From assembly GCA_030789695.1 (NCBI GenBank), contig CM061142.1, forward strand, positions 41,711,375-41,775,374: 64,000 nucleotides of DNA. Direction: 5' to 3'. The position numbers and the translations under genes were made by a program. The number at the start of each line of letters is the position of its first letter. Within the stretch, counting starts at the first letter, position 1. Source of the stretch: Scilla litardierei (Eukaryota > Streptophyta > Magnoliopsida > Asparagales > Asparagaceae). This document shows, piece after piece, positions 10,979-22,446 of the stretch. Under the pieces are notes generated by a model. The model was not told the DNA's origin. It worked only from the letters and a program-made list of their open reading frames with translations, and did not search any database.

Positions 10979-11851
10979 TTCACCAAGAGAGAGAAGGAGC
11001 CGGCAAAATTTAAAGATCCGGGGAGTTTTCGGATTCCTTGCACCTTGGGCGGAGTTCCTCTTCAAAAGGCGTTGGTTGATCTAGGGGCTAGTGTGAGCCT
11101 CATGCCTCTCTCCATGTTCTTAAGGCTAAACACCGGGACAAAGTTGAAACCCACCGACATGCGCATTCAATTAGCCGATGGACGGATAACAAGGCCGGTG
11201 GGGATCGCCGAAGACATCCCGCTACAAGTCCCGGGGGGAATATGCTTGCCATGTGACTTCGTGATCATGGACGTTAAGGATGAGGGAGATACTTCATTGA
11301 TACTTGGACGCCCGTTCCTCGCCACCGCCGGAGTGATTGTCGACGTGCGTGAAGGTACCCTAACTTTAAATGTCGGCAACATCGAGGTGGAGCTTCACAT
11401 TCCTAAGGCTATGAAGCACATGCCTTACCACGAGGAGCTTGATTACATGGACCTCCTTGATGAGGTAATTGAGGAGGCGATCCCCCACTCTATTGGCGCT
11501 CTATTCGATGAAAATTTCGAGAAAGGCCCGGATTTAGGCCAAAATGAGAAGAAAGATGATTCCCCCGACCTCTCCGCTGAAGATGATGAAGGCGACGTTG
11601 ATGTCGCAAGGATTCGAGAGCTCTGTAAGCTCTCGAAATTAAAGTCTCCAAAGAAAGCTCCTCCGGTACGGAAATCGACATCACCGGTGAAGCCGTTGAC
11701 CGGAGCAAATGCTAGCTTGGGGGAGCCTCCCCCCAACACTATTCGAGATGGGAGACCACCGAGGGAGAACACGCCGCCACGTCCAAATCCAAGCGCGCTC
11801 CCCGGAAAGTTTGATGGGTGCATCTCATATGCACCAATCATCCCGCATTGA
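10979..11851 (+). CDS. pro: Athila-like aspartic protease, in frame with Gag after a TAG
   Basis: Retroviral-type aspartic protease that would cut the Gag polyprotein. It has no ATG of its own in a suitable place; the frame continues from Gag across the TAG at 10976. The active-site motif ALVDLGASVSLMP is at about 11069-11107 (DLGAS replaces the more usual DSGAS, normal for this lineage), and the closing motif LILGRPFL is near 11298-11322. After residue 150 the protein becomes acidic and then Pro/Lys-rich, and ends at 11851. No RT follows, only the short spacer (GGGAGGCAACCCGACGG near 11900) that elsewhere sits after the end of pol. So the deletion of RT-RNase H-integrase appears precise and probably old in this subfamily. 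Confidence 0.88.
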   Translation, partial: FTKREKEPAKFKDPGSFRIPCTLGGVPLQKALVDLGASVSLMPLSMFLRLNTGTKLKPTDMRIQLADGRITRPVGIAEDIPLQVPGGICLPCDFVIMDVKDEGDTSLILGRPFLATAGVIVDVREGTLTLNVGNIEVELHIPKAMKHMPYHEELDYMDLLDEVIEEAIPHSIGALFDENFEKGPDLGQNEKKDDSPDLSAEDDEGDVDVARIRELCKLSKLKSPKKAPPVRKSTSPVKPLTGANASLGEPPPNTIRDGRPPRENTPPRPNPSALPGKFDGCISYAPIIPH

Positions 11852-12180
11852 TTGAAAATTATAGGGGGTCGAGCTCACGACCTTAAACGAGCGCTTGTCG
11901 GGAGGCAACCCGACGGTTTTCGCTTTATTTTCACTTTTTCTTTATTTTCGTTTTAGAAATTTTTAGTGTTTTGAGTCGTTCGCCCAAAAAATTTGTGATA
12001 ACGGTTCCTATTTTTCTTGACAGGAGAGGAGATAGGTAGATCCATCATGAGGAGGATGAACGCGACAATGAGGAGCGCCCCAAGAAGGCACTCGACGCTT
12101 AGGAGGAAGATGGAATCGACTGGAGGAAGAAAGACGGAGTTCAGAGCCCAAACGAAGACAAACAGCAGAACACAAGGCTC
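11852..12180 (+). other. Post-pol spacer of element A
   Basis: Holds the conserved 'GGGAGGCAACCC' box typical of the region after pol in Athila/Tat relatives, then T-rich and purine-rich DNA. I see no gene. Confidence 0.6.
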
Positions 12181-12526
12181 ACTCGGCTGAGTATACTAGT
12201 CACTCGGCCGAGTACATAAGTTCGTCCAGCTGAGCCGCTCACGAACGAGGAAAGTCTGCTGAACCCAACTCTCTGTTTATTTTCCTGATTTCAGTATAAC
12301 TGCTACTCGGCCGAGTATATATTCCCACTCGGCCGAGTAAAACGGATACGCTCCTAGGGCGAGTCTTGCCGAGTAGCTTGAGCCACTCGGCCGAATGGAC
12401 TTACTTCACTCGGCCGAGGCTGGCAAGGCCACTCGGCCGATGCGTAAGAGGGGAGGAATTTCCATTGATTCCACTCGGCCGAGTGACCTAGTCACTCGGC
12501 CGAGTCGTAACTTCTGCTATATAAGG
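12181..12526 (+). promoter_or_regulatory. Internal palindrome array plus TATA box upstream of the 3' ORF
   Basis: About ten CTCGGCCGAG palindromes or variants lie at 12182-12507 (for example 12199, 12305, 12331, 12384, 12407, 12431, 12472, 12492), followed at once by CTATATAAGGGG (TATA 12518-12526). The core closely matches the LTR promoter of element B (GGCTATATAAGGGGTTT at 32316 and 38599). It looks like a second, internal promoter able to make a subgenomic mRNA for the 13059-15245 ORF. That it is active is inference. Confidence 0.65.
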
Positions 12527-12719
12527 GGTCGAGGGGGGCACGTTTTTCGAAACGCTGAAACCGATCGTGCCCCCCGACATTTCAGCTTCCCTCGCCCGCT
12601 CGCACCCCTTACTCGCCCGACCGCCGTCGTCGCGCCGCCGCTCGGCCAGCCATCGCCGGCCGACCCCCGCCGTGACTCGACCGAGTCGCCGCCGGCGGCC
12701 GCCGCTCCGACCACCTCCG

Positions 12720-12881
12720 GTATCGCCTGATTTGCCTTTTTCTCCTCTTTTTGAGTATTTTTTGAGGATCCATGTGTTAAACGACCCCCAAACCCAAATC
12801 AATTTCTATATCTATCTGTTATACCCCTAATGCTCCATACGTTTTGGATATTACCCGCTGATATCTCCATTTCATGCGCAG
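12720..12881 (+). other. Possible leader intron (element A 3' ORF)
   Basis: A GT at 12720-12721 (CTCCGGTATCG) and an AG at 12880-12881 (CATGCGCAGG) flank T-rich sequence between a GC-rich leader and the ORF. The splice sites are plausible but unproven. Confidence 0.3.
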
Positions 12882-13058
12882 GTTGTTTTTGGGAGCTTAG
12901 GGGAGCCCAGGGGAGCTTCTCGGGACTGATTTGAGCTTCGTGGAGGCGCTGACTTCGCACGCTTCCATTGCTGAGCACTCGCGGCGTGTCTGGGTATACT
13001 CCTTCCACTCTTTTACACACACCGCACTTTTTACACTTTCGGCGCGCTCGGGGCCGAT

Positions 13059-15245
13059 ATGCCGCCCCGGACACGGCCGCGGTCGAAGAGAGCTTCCGCC
13101 AAGCGGAAGCGGTCGGATGATGCCGGCCCCTCCCACGAGTTGGAGGACTCTCCTCCACCGTCTCCCACACATGCCGTCCACCCAGCACAGCCTGCAGGCC
13201 CCGCACACCCCGCACAGCCTGCAGTGCACCCACAGCCCGCACAGCCTCTCCCTGCCGCTGCACAGCCACCACCTCCGGCTCCACTTGTCGGGCCGCTCGG
13301 GATTACGTTCTGAGACGACGCACACCGCGCCGTCTTCGACCGTATCTCCCAGCGCTCGATCGTACCCTCCAGGTTTGCACACCTCGCTGACCTAGGACGC
13401 CTGGGGGTACTAGAGGGGATGCTCACGTTGTACGACAACGTGGGCTGGCGAGATTTCTTCCAGGTGTCGGCGGACATGTTCACCCGCCCGACACTTGAGG
13501 TTCTGAGTTCGATCACCCGGACCGACGAGGGATGCTCGTTTCGGTTCATGGATCGAGAGTGCCAGGTCACTCTCGATATGATGAGAGCGTTTTTCTCGTG
13601 GCCCGCTGTCCCCGGTGCCGATCGCGGTTACGGCCCCACCCATATCCCCCCACCTTCCTTCGATGCCGGTGCCTTCTGGGCCCGGATTACGGGTCTTCAC
13701 GCTGCCTTTGACCCTAGTAGGGCCAAGGCCTCGGCCATTGTCCATCCCTGCCTCTGCATTGCTCAGCGCCTTATGGCGACGACCTTTTTGGCCAGATATG
13801 AGCCGGGCACGATGTCTACGCCAGAGCTCTACATGCTCTACGCGATGACACGTCCCAGAGCTCTATCTAGGGATGGCGATGAGCTTTTCCCCGCCGTCGT
13901 GATCGATATCGCGGCTTGGTTTTTGGACCGCATCATCGTATCGGTGGGCGCTCGCTTACCGATATGCTGCGGCGGCCTGATCACCTTGCTTGCTCTTATG
14001 ACCGGCGAGGACTTCCCCGACGACTTGCGACGCATCCCGGGCCCCACTTCTCTGTCGATAGATGTTATGGCCCGGATGAAGATGCTTCGTCCGCACGGTG
14101 AGCGTCACTGGGTCTGGTTGCACGGCCCTTACGGGGCCGATTACATGATTCTCCCGAGCCCTGCTCAGACTCAGATTGCACCAGCCCACGTTGACTGGCT
14201 CCCTGCGATGGATGTTCTCATCCCCGCTGCTTACGTGCTCGAGGCCGAGGAGGCCGAGCAGGCCCACGCTGCCCCTGTAGACCCTGTTGCACACCCTGCC
14301 GAGCCTGCTGCCCCTGCTGACCCTGTGGCCCCTCAGCCCATACCTGACGTTTCCGCTGCTCCTGACACCTCTGTCGGTGTCGAGAGCACCTCAGCTGAGC
14401 CCACTTCCACCACCTCCACCACTTCCGAGGTTGTCACCACCACTCCCACCACCACCACTCCCACCACCACCACTAGCCCTCTGTCCGTCGAGCCTCTTTG
14501 CTCCGCACTCCCCGAGCGCCCATCGACCTTTGTTGAGAGTGGAGAGCCCTCGTTTGCCGCGGTCGTGGAGACCATGGCTAGCATGATCTCCGCTGGGGTT
14601 GCGCCTTTTGGTCCACACACTTCCACCCCAGCGGTAGTCACCTCTGTCTCCACCCCTGCTGTATTTTCCGAGAGCGTCGTGGCGTCTGTCCACACTTCTG
14701 TGCCACCGACCTCTCTGGCCGCCTCGCTGCCATTTTTGCACTCTTCTTTCGCTGCTGCTGCCTCCACTTCTCACCAGTCTGTGCCCCGGCCTCACACTGA
14801 GGCCAGGCCCACATTTGCTGGCGCAGCACCTTTCGTACCCTTCCCCGCTGAGCCCGTCACATACGCGACCCGAGTACGCCAGCCACGCCCTGCACAGCCC
14901 CGTCCGGTGCGTCCCTCTGCACCACCTCCCCCTGACACTGTACTTCAGAGCATTCGTGCTCTAGAGGGGGCGGTGAGTGGCCTCAGAGGCGACCTTAGGA
15001 CCCTGTCCTCCACCGTCTCTGCGATGGCTGGCCGCTTCGAGCTGCTACCGCAGATTCATTACTGTCTCACCCAGGTTCTGGAGCGTCTCCCGCGCGTACC
15101 CCCACCCACCCAGCAGGTTCCCGCCCACACTTCCACACACACCCGACCTGCCACCACTTCCATACCCACACCCGCTCAGCGGCCTGTCCAGCCACCACCA
15201 CCACCTCCGCCTCAGGACGGAGACGGTGCAGCACCACCTTCCTAG
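13059..15245 (+). pseudogene. ATHILA-type 3' ORF with one premature TGA (element A)
   Basis: Resembles the ATHILA ORF-1 family, a plant retrotransposon protein of unsettled role encoded downstream of pol (sometimes called env-like). 729 codons in one frame from ATG 13059, interrupted only by TGA at 13311-13313 (codon 85; probably CGA to TGA). Residues 1-25 are very basic (MPPRTRPRSKRASAKRKR), like a nuclear localisation signal. Residues 30-83 are Pro/Ala/His-rich. The conserved globular domain is about residues 110-390, with signatures RFMDRECQVTLDMMRAF and LARYEPGTMSTPELYMLYA. A long Pro/Ser/Thr-rich low-complexity region follows (400-620), then a predicted coiled segment near 625-665 and a Pro-rich tail. 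I see no signal peptide or clear membrane segment, so a true envelope role is doubtful. Frames on the opposite strand are shadows. Confidence 0.82.
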
Positions 15246-17184
15246 GCACCCTTGATGCCATCGATTCCTTTTGCCGTTGTGCTGCCCATTTCTGCTGGGT
15301 CCTGATGCCTTTTTGTCCACCCCCCCTCCCCTCACTTATTTTGGGATTCTCTTTTTGGTCATATCTTTATATATCTTTTTTGGGAGAGAGGGAGAGTTTT
15401 TGGTGCCACTTATATATCTGTATCACTCATATCTTTGCATGCATCATGTCCGCATCTTATTTTCATTTCTTTATTTTTCCTTTTATTTTCATTTTTCATG
15501 CATGCATCCTCACACTCCCCTTACACTTCTTGTCTCTCGGTGTGCCACACTTTGCACATTGAGGACACTGTGCCATTTAGCTTGGGGGAGTGAGTTCTCA
15601 CGTTCTTTTTCAATTTGCCACCTTTATTTTTAGTTTTTCACACCATTCTTCGCTTTTGCACTTATCTTTTATCATTTTTCTTTTGTTTTGCCATGCATCA
15701 CGTTTTTCTTATTTTTTCTGTGTGCCGCATTATAAATAGTTCTTTTTTCCCTTTACCTTTATTTCTTTTTCATCTCATGCTAGAGATGACTTTTCTGTGA
15801 TGATGATGACGTTGGATTTAGCTTACTCTATATGCATGCTATATTTGTCATGTCTTAGACTATATTTCTGATATCATATGCTATGAATTGCCTTGCATCT
15901 AGAGATAGTAACCCACACTTTTGCCACATGAGAATGGATGAAGTTCTATTATTAGTTGAATCTGAATATTCATATGTATGCTATCACAGAAAACACACCA
16001 AGATTCACGCATTGAATGCTTATATCTGGAGTACTGATTTCTTTTTCCTATATCACTTCTATATGCATGAATTGTACACTTCACTTCAGGATGATTGAAT
16101 GATGTTAGCTATGATAAATCTGGATTAGTTAGCTTTTTTGTGATCGAAACTGAGTAGATTAGATTACCCTGCTGAAGTTGTCGTGCATGTCTTATAGAGT
16201 GAACCGAGAGTTATATCTATTTCTTTCTCCACAAATCTTGAACATCATTTCTCTACTTTTATAATCATTGGTGAATCTCCCTTTAGCGATTCTATTTTAT
16301 GGCATTTCCCCCGCTATTAATTCCTAGCTCCAATTTTCTTATTCAAAAAATAATAATAATAATAAAAGAGAGAAGAATATTCTTGTATATCATTATCTCT
16401 CTTTGAGTTGGGATCGTTGTGTATATATGCTATAAAAACGAAAAAAAGAGAAAAGATGAAAAATCCTCAATAAAAGATCCCATCTCACTTTCTTCCTTTC
16501 TTCTTTCTTCTTATTACATTTGGAGCTATATAAAAATGGGGATGTGAATATTTTTTATGCCACCACGCTTATAGATAAGCTTGGGGGAGGGGATCCATTG
16601 ATGTGTGAGAGAGTGACTACTTGACATTGCACGACAACCTAGGCTAAGTAATATTCTATACTCGGTGAGATTATTTCTAGCTTTACGAAATCCAGAAATC
16701 TAAGCCTAGCGTTCATTTCATGAAATCCATACTTTTCTATTCTCTCTATTCTATTGTGTGATACTCTTATACTCCTGATAGAAAGCATTCAATTGAAAAG
16801 TGTGTGATCTGTGATTTGTATACCGCTTTAAATGATTCAGACGATGTTAATTTTAGAATTATTCCGTTTTTCATGATTATATCGTTGTTCGTGGGTTTTC
16901 CATTTCTGTTTGCACTATTATACTATGATATCAAAATAAAATCTTTTGACATGAGTTTTTCATTCGGTGCATGCTATATAAGTAAGTGAAACCCCCGTCC
17001 TGAGAAAATGATCTAGTAGCTTACCTCTTCGCTTCTTTCTCTCTTCTCTATTTTCATTTCGTTTTCCATTCTTCTCCGTTTTTCATTTTTTCATTTTTTC
17101 GCCATTTTCGTTTTCCAAATTCCACCGGGTTCGCCATTTACTTATCTTCCTCGAGGACGAGTAAGAGGCAAGCTTGGGGGATTT
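15246..17184 (+). other. 3' spacer of element A with repeated purine tracts
   Basis: AT-rich, non-coding. TAGCTTGGGGGAG or AAGCTTGGGGG-type tracts occur at about 15578, 16570 and 17169, the last being the polypurine tract next to the 3' LTR. The box CACCAAGATTCACGCA (15999) and GTGAACCGAG (16200) are shared with elements B, C and D. Short open frames are not supported. Confidence 0.75.
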
Positions 17185-17480
17185 TGATCACTCCTTATTT
17201 TACACCTTTTTCCCGCATGTTTGCATGCCATTTAGATCGCCCAAATCATGATTTTCACGATATATCGACGATATTGCGATGCTTTTCACGATTTGTTGTT
17301 TTTGTCGCATTTCAGGTGATTTGGCGCGATTTGGAGTGATCTCGAGATGCGCTTACTCCAGAGGGTCACCAACGACCTCCCCGAGGGGTATTTTGCTGTT
17401 GGAGCAGAGCGGAAGAAGAACGGACGTCGCAGGAGCGACGAGGAGGCCAAAATAAGCAGATTGGGCATGTTTGTTGTCCC

Positions 17481-17951
17481 ACTCGGCCGAGTGGAGGAGC
17501 CACTCGGCCGACCAGCGAGACACCGCTCGGCCGACCAGATCAGACACGATTTACCTATGCACTCGGCCGAGCGACGGAGACCACATCGGCCGAGTGAAGA
17601 CATCACGTCCGCCCGAGTGGCGCCCAGACGAAGCCCTTCAAAAATCTCCAAGTTTCTGTTTTTCGGCTGCCTGAGCTTCAGAAGACCCACTCGGCCGAGT
17701 GGAGAATCCTGTCCGCCCGAGTACAATGAAGCCATCGGCCGAGTGACGACAACTCACTCGGCTGAGCCGCCCCCGAAGTAGAGACCCCTGAAGGCCCCGA
17801 CTTACTGGAAAATTACAGGGTTTCTCACTCGGCCGAGCGACCTTTGTCACTCGGCCGAGTGCGACGCGCTGCCTGTAGCGAAAATTGCGGAAAACAGGCT
17901 ACGCAGGGGTATTTTGGTCACAGTTTTTGGACGATTTTGGGGGCTATTTAA
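17481..17951 (+). promoter_or_regulatory. U3 palindrome array plus TATA box, element A 3' LTR
   Basis: Same organisation as 7390-7860. One site that is CTCGACCGAG in the 5' LTR (7757) is CTCGGCCGAG here (17848), and one GGCCG site of the 5' copy is GGCTG here (17760). Confidence 0.75.
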
Positions 17952-18342
17952 CCCCTGTTTTAACCCTAGTTTTGGAGAGATTCTCCTTAGATTTTTTGCA
18001 GCTTTTTAGATTAGCTTTTTAGTTTTATTCTTGAGATTGGAGAGGAGAAAAAGTTTGATTTTTGTTGGATTAATTGAAGAACTCCATTGGTTTGTCTTTC
18101 TCTTCTCTAAAAATTCTATTTTTATTGCATATCTCAATATTGTGATGAATTCTATTGCTTATTTCATTGATTATTTTTGTGATCTTGCTATGGATTGTGA
18201 GTAGTCGCCACGTCTTGGGGCGTGGGGATGAACCCTACAAGCCCAACTTCATATTTGTGATGAATTAGTAGAAATCTTGCTAGAATTGATATCTAGGGAT
18301 TAGGTTGGGATCAATTTACTACGGTTAGCTAGGAGTTCATAC

Positions 18343-18647
18343 CGATCGGGATTTGCAAGAGATTGGATCCCGATTCGATAGGAAACCCTAGAAATCCGAA
18401 TTGGGTTGGAATCGAATTTCCGTAGTATCGGTTTGCAAGAGATTGGACCGATACTAGGGTTTCCGGTTGCAATTCCGTGCCAATACCCGTTTGCAAGAGA
18501 TTGGACGGGTAGGAACTATCCCAATCTAGATCGCGAGCCGAGTTTGCAAGAGATTGGGCTCGGTGCGCGATTGGACGATGATGTTGATCCTAATGCTAGC
18601 TTTCCTAGGCTAGGGTTTGCAAGAGATTGGACCCAAACCTAGGATAG
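18343..18647 (+). repeat. Five stem-loops with a common loop, element A 3' LTR
   Basis: Copy of the array at 8252-8556 shifted by 10,091 bp. The fifth loop is TTTGCAAGAGATTGGA here, showing that the AAGGG form in the 5' LTR is the variant. Confidence 0.85.
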
Positions 18648-19001
18648 CTATAGACCGGCAACAGCGCGAGAGCGTGAGCTTGGTTCTACATTCAGTTGCA
18701 ACTAGTCCATCCAAAATCTCAATCTAGCAATTTTGAAACCGACGAACCACATTTATGAGATACGGTGAGTAGCGGGGATTCCCCATTCCCTAGACGTTCT
18801 TTATTTGATTTGATATTTCCGCGCTTTGTCTGACGATTGTGACAGGATCGCCAAAGGCAAATCTTTCTTCTTGAATAGCCAGGGTGATTGGAACAAGCAC
18901 GGTCATTCGTCCTCCCTGTGTTCGATATCCCGCTCGCTGCTACACCGTGCACTTGCGGTAAAACTACAACCGTTCTTTAGGGTTACGTCCCGGAGCGATC
19001 A

Positions 19002-19006
19002 GGAGC
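19002..19006 (+). repeat. Target-site duplication of element A (right)
   Basis: GGAGC, identical to 7089-7093. Confidence 0.9.
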
Positions 19007-19717
19007 CAAAAATCAGTTGTATAACCTTTGCTCCCATTCAAAAAAGAGAGAAAGAAAAAGAAAAAGAAAAGAAAAGAATATCTCTCTGTATCCTAGTATT
19101 AGAAGCTACAAAATTACTTGGAAAAAGCAAAATTTCCATATCCCATTCTTAGATGCGACGCCTCAAGCTAAGCTTGGGGGGTGAACCCATTTGATTATAC
19201 GAGTGAGTATGACATTAGAGTGGAGATTGTGCACAGATGGGGAGACTTGATAATGCTTAAAGTTTACAAAATATTTTAGCTTTGGAGATTTTTCAGGATT
19301 CGAAATGAATATTTGAATGCCATGATACACTTTCTTTTCTCTATTTGCATGCTTGGTGTGATCTCTATGTGCTTCATTTATATCTCTTGATTGAAAAGTG
19401 CGTTGTCAACTCTCTTTATACTAGACTCTATGAATTGCACGATGTTGATATGAGTTGACGGCATGATTTTAGGAGATCCATATCTTTGTCTTTAATGCTT
19501 GCAAGCCATATGATTAGCTAAGACTTGAAATTCCTTTTAGCATGTGGTTTATTATTGCAAGTATCTTAATATGTTGCTTGGGCTTGAGATCTGACTGAAT
19601 ATTCTAGCGCTCCCCTCCATCTCCTATCTCTTCCATTTTTCTTTATTATTTTTATCTCCCTGCGAGCCTAGTATTCGTCTTCCTCGAGGACGAGTAAGAG
19701 GTAAGCTTGGGGGATTT
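19002..19717 (+). mobile_element. Element C 3' internal spacer, right fragment
   Basis: Continues 6573-7093. Shares landmarks with B (36950-37596) and D (39758-40260): ATGCGACGCCTCAAGCTAAG, a GGGGGGTGAA tract, CGAGGACGAGTAAGAGG, and the terminal purine tract AAGCTTGGGGGATTTT at 19703-19717 just before the LTR. Non-coding. Confidence 0.8.
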
Positions 19718-21495
19718 TGATGTATCCATATTTTCCATCTTTTTATAGAATCATTTCATCTCATTCCATGTCATATTCGCATCCAAATCCCATATTTTCA
19801 TACATATACGCGCTTCTAACGACATATTCGAGTCTCGTATAGCTTTTTGTACTTGCTGGGATTTTGGAGCGATTTGGAGCTGATTTGGGTTGCAGACACA
19901 TCCAAAACGTCCAGGACATCATAGGCAAGGCTCCGTAGGAGTTCTTCGAAGTTTGGAAGCAGGTAGGAGGAAAGGAGGAGGAGCGAGCGAGAGAAAGGGC
20001 AACAGCCAAGGCCCAAGCCACTTTCCCAGGCGTCTCGACCCAAGCAGCATTCTGCTGCTCGGTCGAGCTGATACACAGATTCAGCCAGGAGATGTGCATG
20101 AGCCACTCGATCGAACAGAGAGGTGACTCGACTCGAGTCAACCCAACTTCGAGCTTCCACCATTAGACATCTGACTCAATCGAGCAGGACCTACTCGACC
20201 CGGGCAGGCAGAGCAAGGTTTTGGACGAAGAATCCAGACTTCCTGACGATTCGACCGAGCAGGACCTACTCGACCCAAGCAGGCATAACGACAATTTGAG
20301 AAGAAGCTCAGATCCACTGACGACTCGATCGAGCATGCGGGCTACTCGACCGAGTAGCCCGTAACCGTTTAAAGCAGCGCAGCAGCAAAGTACATGCCAA
20401 GGTGTCTGCTCGACCGAGCAGCCGCCTACTCGGTCGAACAGCCGACGCGGCCAGTGACAAGTGGGCCCCAAACTTTCAGATTTTGAGTTTTTCTTGTGGT
20501 GTCCATCCCCTATGTATTTAAGACGTTTTTCCAGACTTTTTCCACACATTGAGTTTTAGGTAAAGTTTTAGTTTTAGTTTAATTGAGAGTTTTAGTTCTA
20601 GCTTTTGGAGATATTGTGCCGACGAAGTAAAGACGATATTTTTATTGCTTGTTATTGCGTGGAATCTTTGGATCTTGACTTTCTTATTATTGTCTATTAC
20701 GCTACTTGCTTTCGATACGTAAAAATCTCAACTTTCTTACTTTCTCTATTACTATTATGAATTCCCATCTAAAAATCGCATCTTTCTTTGTTCTATTTGC
20801 AATGTCTGAGTAGTCTTATTTAGGGCTACTGGGTTAGCCCTAGGATCTTAGGAAAAAGACGTAAAGCTAGGATTTTTAGGTTGTGTTGGGAATAAAAGAG
20901 GAGTACTTTGGTTGATCCAGCCAAATCCCTAGGAGAACTCGTACTGAGATCATGCCCACGGTTCGTGGAATTGATTAGCTTAAGGATTATCCTAAGGATT
21001 TAATTAGGGAGTTAGTGGATCCAACCAAGGCTCGTGACAATGCCTGACTCATGCCTTGAGAGAATACACCGACGAACTATATCACTAAATTGACGGCTAC
21101 CGCCATTGCGTCAATGAGAGCCACCAAAGTACCTCAAAGCTCTAATCCACGAGAGTGGTATGAGATGAGAGACCAACCCCATAAAACCAATGCATAGGAA
21201 CCCTAGCCTAACATCGACCTCTGACGGTCCTAGCGGTGATCCATAAGGCCATAGTTTCCTTATATTGAACCAACATCAACCAACAATTTTCCAACCGACT
21301 GCTAATTATTTCTGAGATTTAGAAATATTCTGAGGCCCAATACACCATCAATGTCTCTGTGGGACAATATTTTATACTATAATTTGACATCGTCCGCTTG
21401 CGGATAGAACCCAGAATCGACACTTAGGAACCATACGACGCCTGACGACCATGACACAGCCAGGTGGCTTTTAGGTGTAAGTCCTGGGCACGTCA
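19718..21495 (+). repeat. 3' LTR of element C (Athila-like)
   Basis: Starts TGATGTATCC right after the purine tract and ends GGGCACGTCA at 21495, where the truncated copia gag of element H begins. About 1,778 bp. It contains CTCGACCGAG/CTCGGTCGAG palindromes (20040-20450) and a TATA-like TGTATTTAAG near 20513. Local inverted repeats follow, such as AGGGCT/AGCCCT at about 20821-20845. The right border is inferred from the partly complementary ends and the abrupt change of sequence. Confidence 0.7.
20040..20525 (+). promoter_or_regulatory. U3 palindrome array plus TATA, element C LTR
   Basis: About ten CTCGACCGAG, CTCGGTCGAG or CTCGATCGAG sites or half-sites lie between about 20053 and 20443 (for example 20060, 20104, 20171, 20250, 20325, 20346, 20408, 20428), ending about 65 bp before TGTATTTAAG. 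Confidence 0.65.
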
Positions 21496-22422
21496 ATGCT
21501 CTCCCATAAAATTTATTTGGGTGCTTCTAAGAGAAGAGCTTGGTTTGTTCACCTTCAATGAAGAGGATCCCAAAATCTTGTCCTTTCTCAATTTGAAAAT
21601 TTCAATTTGAGTAGACACTAGCTCACATTTCTTCAAAAGTGAAGAAATGTTGTCATCCCTCTTGGATAGACATGAGCTAAGCTCACAACATTTTGACTTG
21701 AGAGCCAATGTCTCATCTCTCAAAATGTTGTAATCACTCTCCGAGTGCATCTTCTCCATTTGGAGTTTGAGAGAAGCATTCTCATCCCTCAAGACACTCA
21801 ATTGAGAAAGAAGAGTATCTTTTTCGGTATGCAAAGAATTAAGTTCAACATTATACGATGCATACAGACTCTCTTTCACAGATTTGTGAAAATCATGATC
21901 ATATTCAATACGATCATTAAGAGAGTCATTCGCTTTGCTCAACATGCACACATGAGAATCAAGAGCAATCTTTTCTTGATTCAATGCAATGATTTGTGTA
22001 TCAGCACGATGTTTGGATGATAAAGAAGTGTGTGTGCTAGCATCTCTCTCAAGCTTGTTATTTTTTGCATTGAGAGAGTCCATAAACAACGCATTCTCAT
22101 TTTCAATAAAATTACCGCGTTGAACGAGAGAGTTAAGAGATACCTCATTACCAACAATGCTCTCATCATCGCAAGATTCCTCTCCACCATACTTTTCATC
22201 AAGATATTCCCATATCTCATTGGCCGTATCGAACTCCTTCACTTTCTTAGCAATTTTCGGAGAGAGAGCATGGAGCAAAGCATTCCACTCTTCGGCATCC
22301 GAAGTAATTAAGGACTCCTCATGCACATCAAGCCAATGGAACATATTCTTCCTCCATATTGAGAAGTATTTGCCTTTGAAGATGGGAGGAAGGGAGATGG
22401 GTTGTTGAGACTTAGAAATCAT
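21496..22422 (-). pseudogene. gag: Copia-type Gag (UBN2/DUF4219-like), 3'-truncated
   Basis: N-terminal part of a Ty1/copia Gag, the capsid protein. I start it at the ATG 22422-22420, 25 bp after the primer site. The opening SLPPIFKGKYFSIWRKNMFHW and the later LHALSPKIAKKVKEFDTANEIWEYL match the DUF4219/UBN2 type. Residues from about 130 to 290 are Leu/Lys/Glu/Asp-rich and probably a coiled coil. The frame runs into LTR C, where the stop is artificial, so the zinc knuckle and all of pol are missing. Confidence 0.78.
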
Positions 22423-22446
22423 GCTTGCAAAAGCCACCAAACAAAG

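Larger units (their letters stand above)
7094..19001 (+). mobile_element. Element A: complete non-autonomous Athila-like Ty3 retrotransposon
   Basis: Two 1,817-bp LTRs (7094-8910, 17185-19001) start TGATCACTCC and end GGAGCGATCA, flanked by the 5-bp duplication GGAGC. By eye the LTRs differ at roughly 20 positions (about 1%), so the insertion is recent. Directly after the 5' LTR is a tRNA-Asp-type primer site; before the 3' LTR is a purine tract AAGCTTGGGGGATTTT. Internal genes are gag and protease (9080-11851) and an ATHILA-type 3' ORF (13059-15245). RT, RNase H and integrase are absent: protease is followed directly by the spacer that normally follows pol. Mobility would need enzymes from a related autonomous element. 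Confidence 0.93.
17185..19001 (+). repeat. 3' LTR of element A
   Basis: 1,817 bp, the same length as the 5' LTR. About 20 substitutions were seen by eye, many of them C/T or G/A. The palindrome array is at 17481-17862, the TATA-like box at 17945-17951, and the five stem-loops at about 18343-18647. Confidence 0.92.

Noticed and set aside
14333..14829. Antisense frames of 63-144 codons opposite the Pro/Ser/Thr-rich part of the element A 3' ORF
   Set aside because: Composition shadows of a low-complexity coding region.
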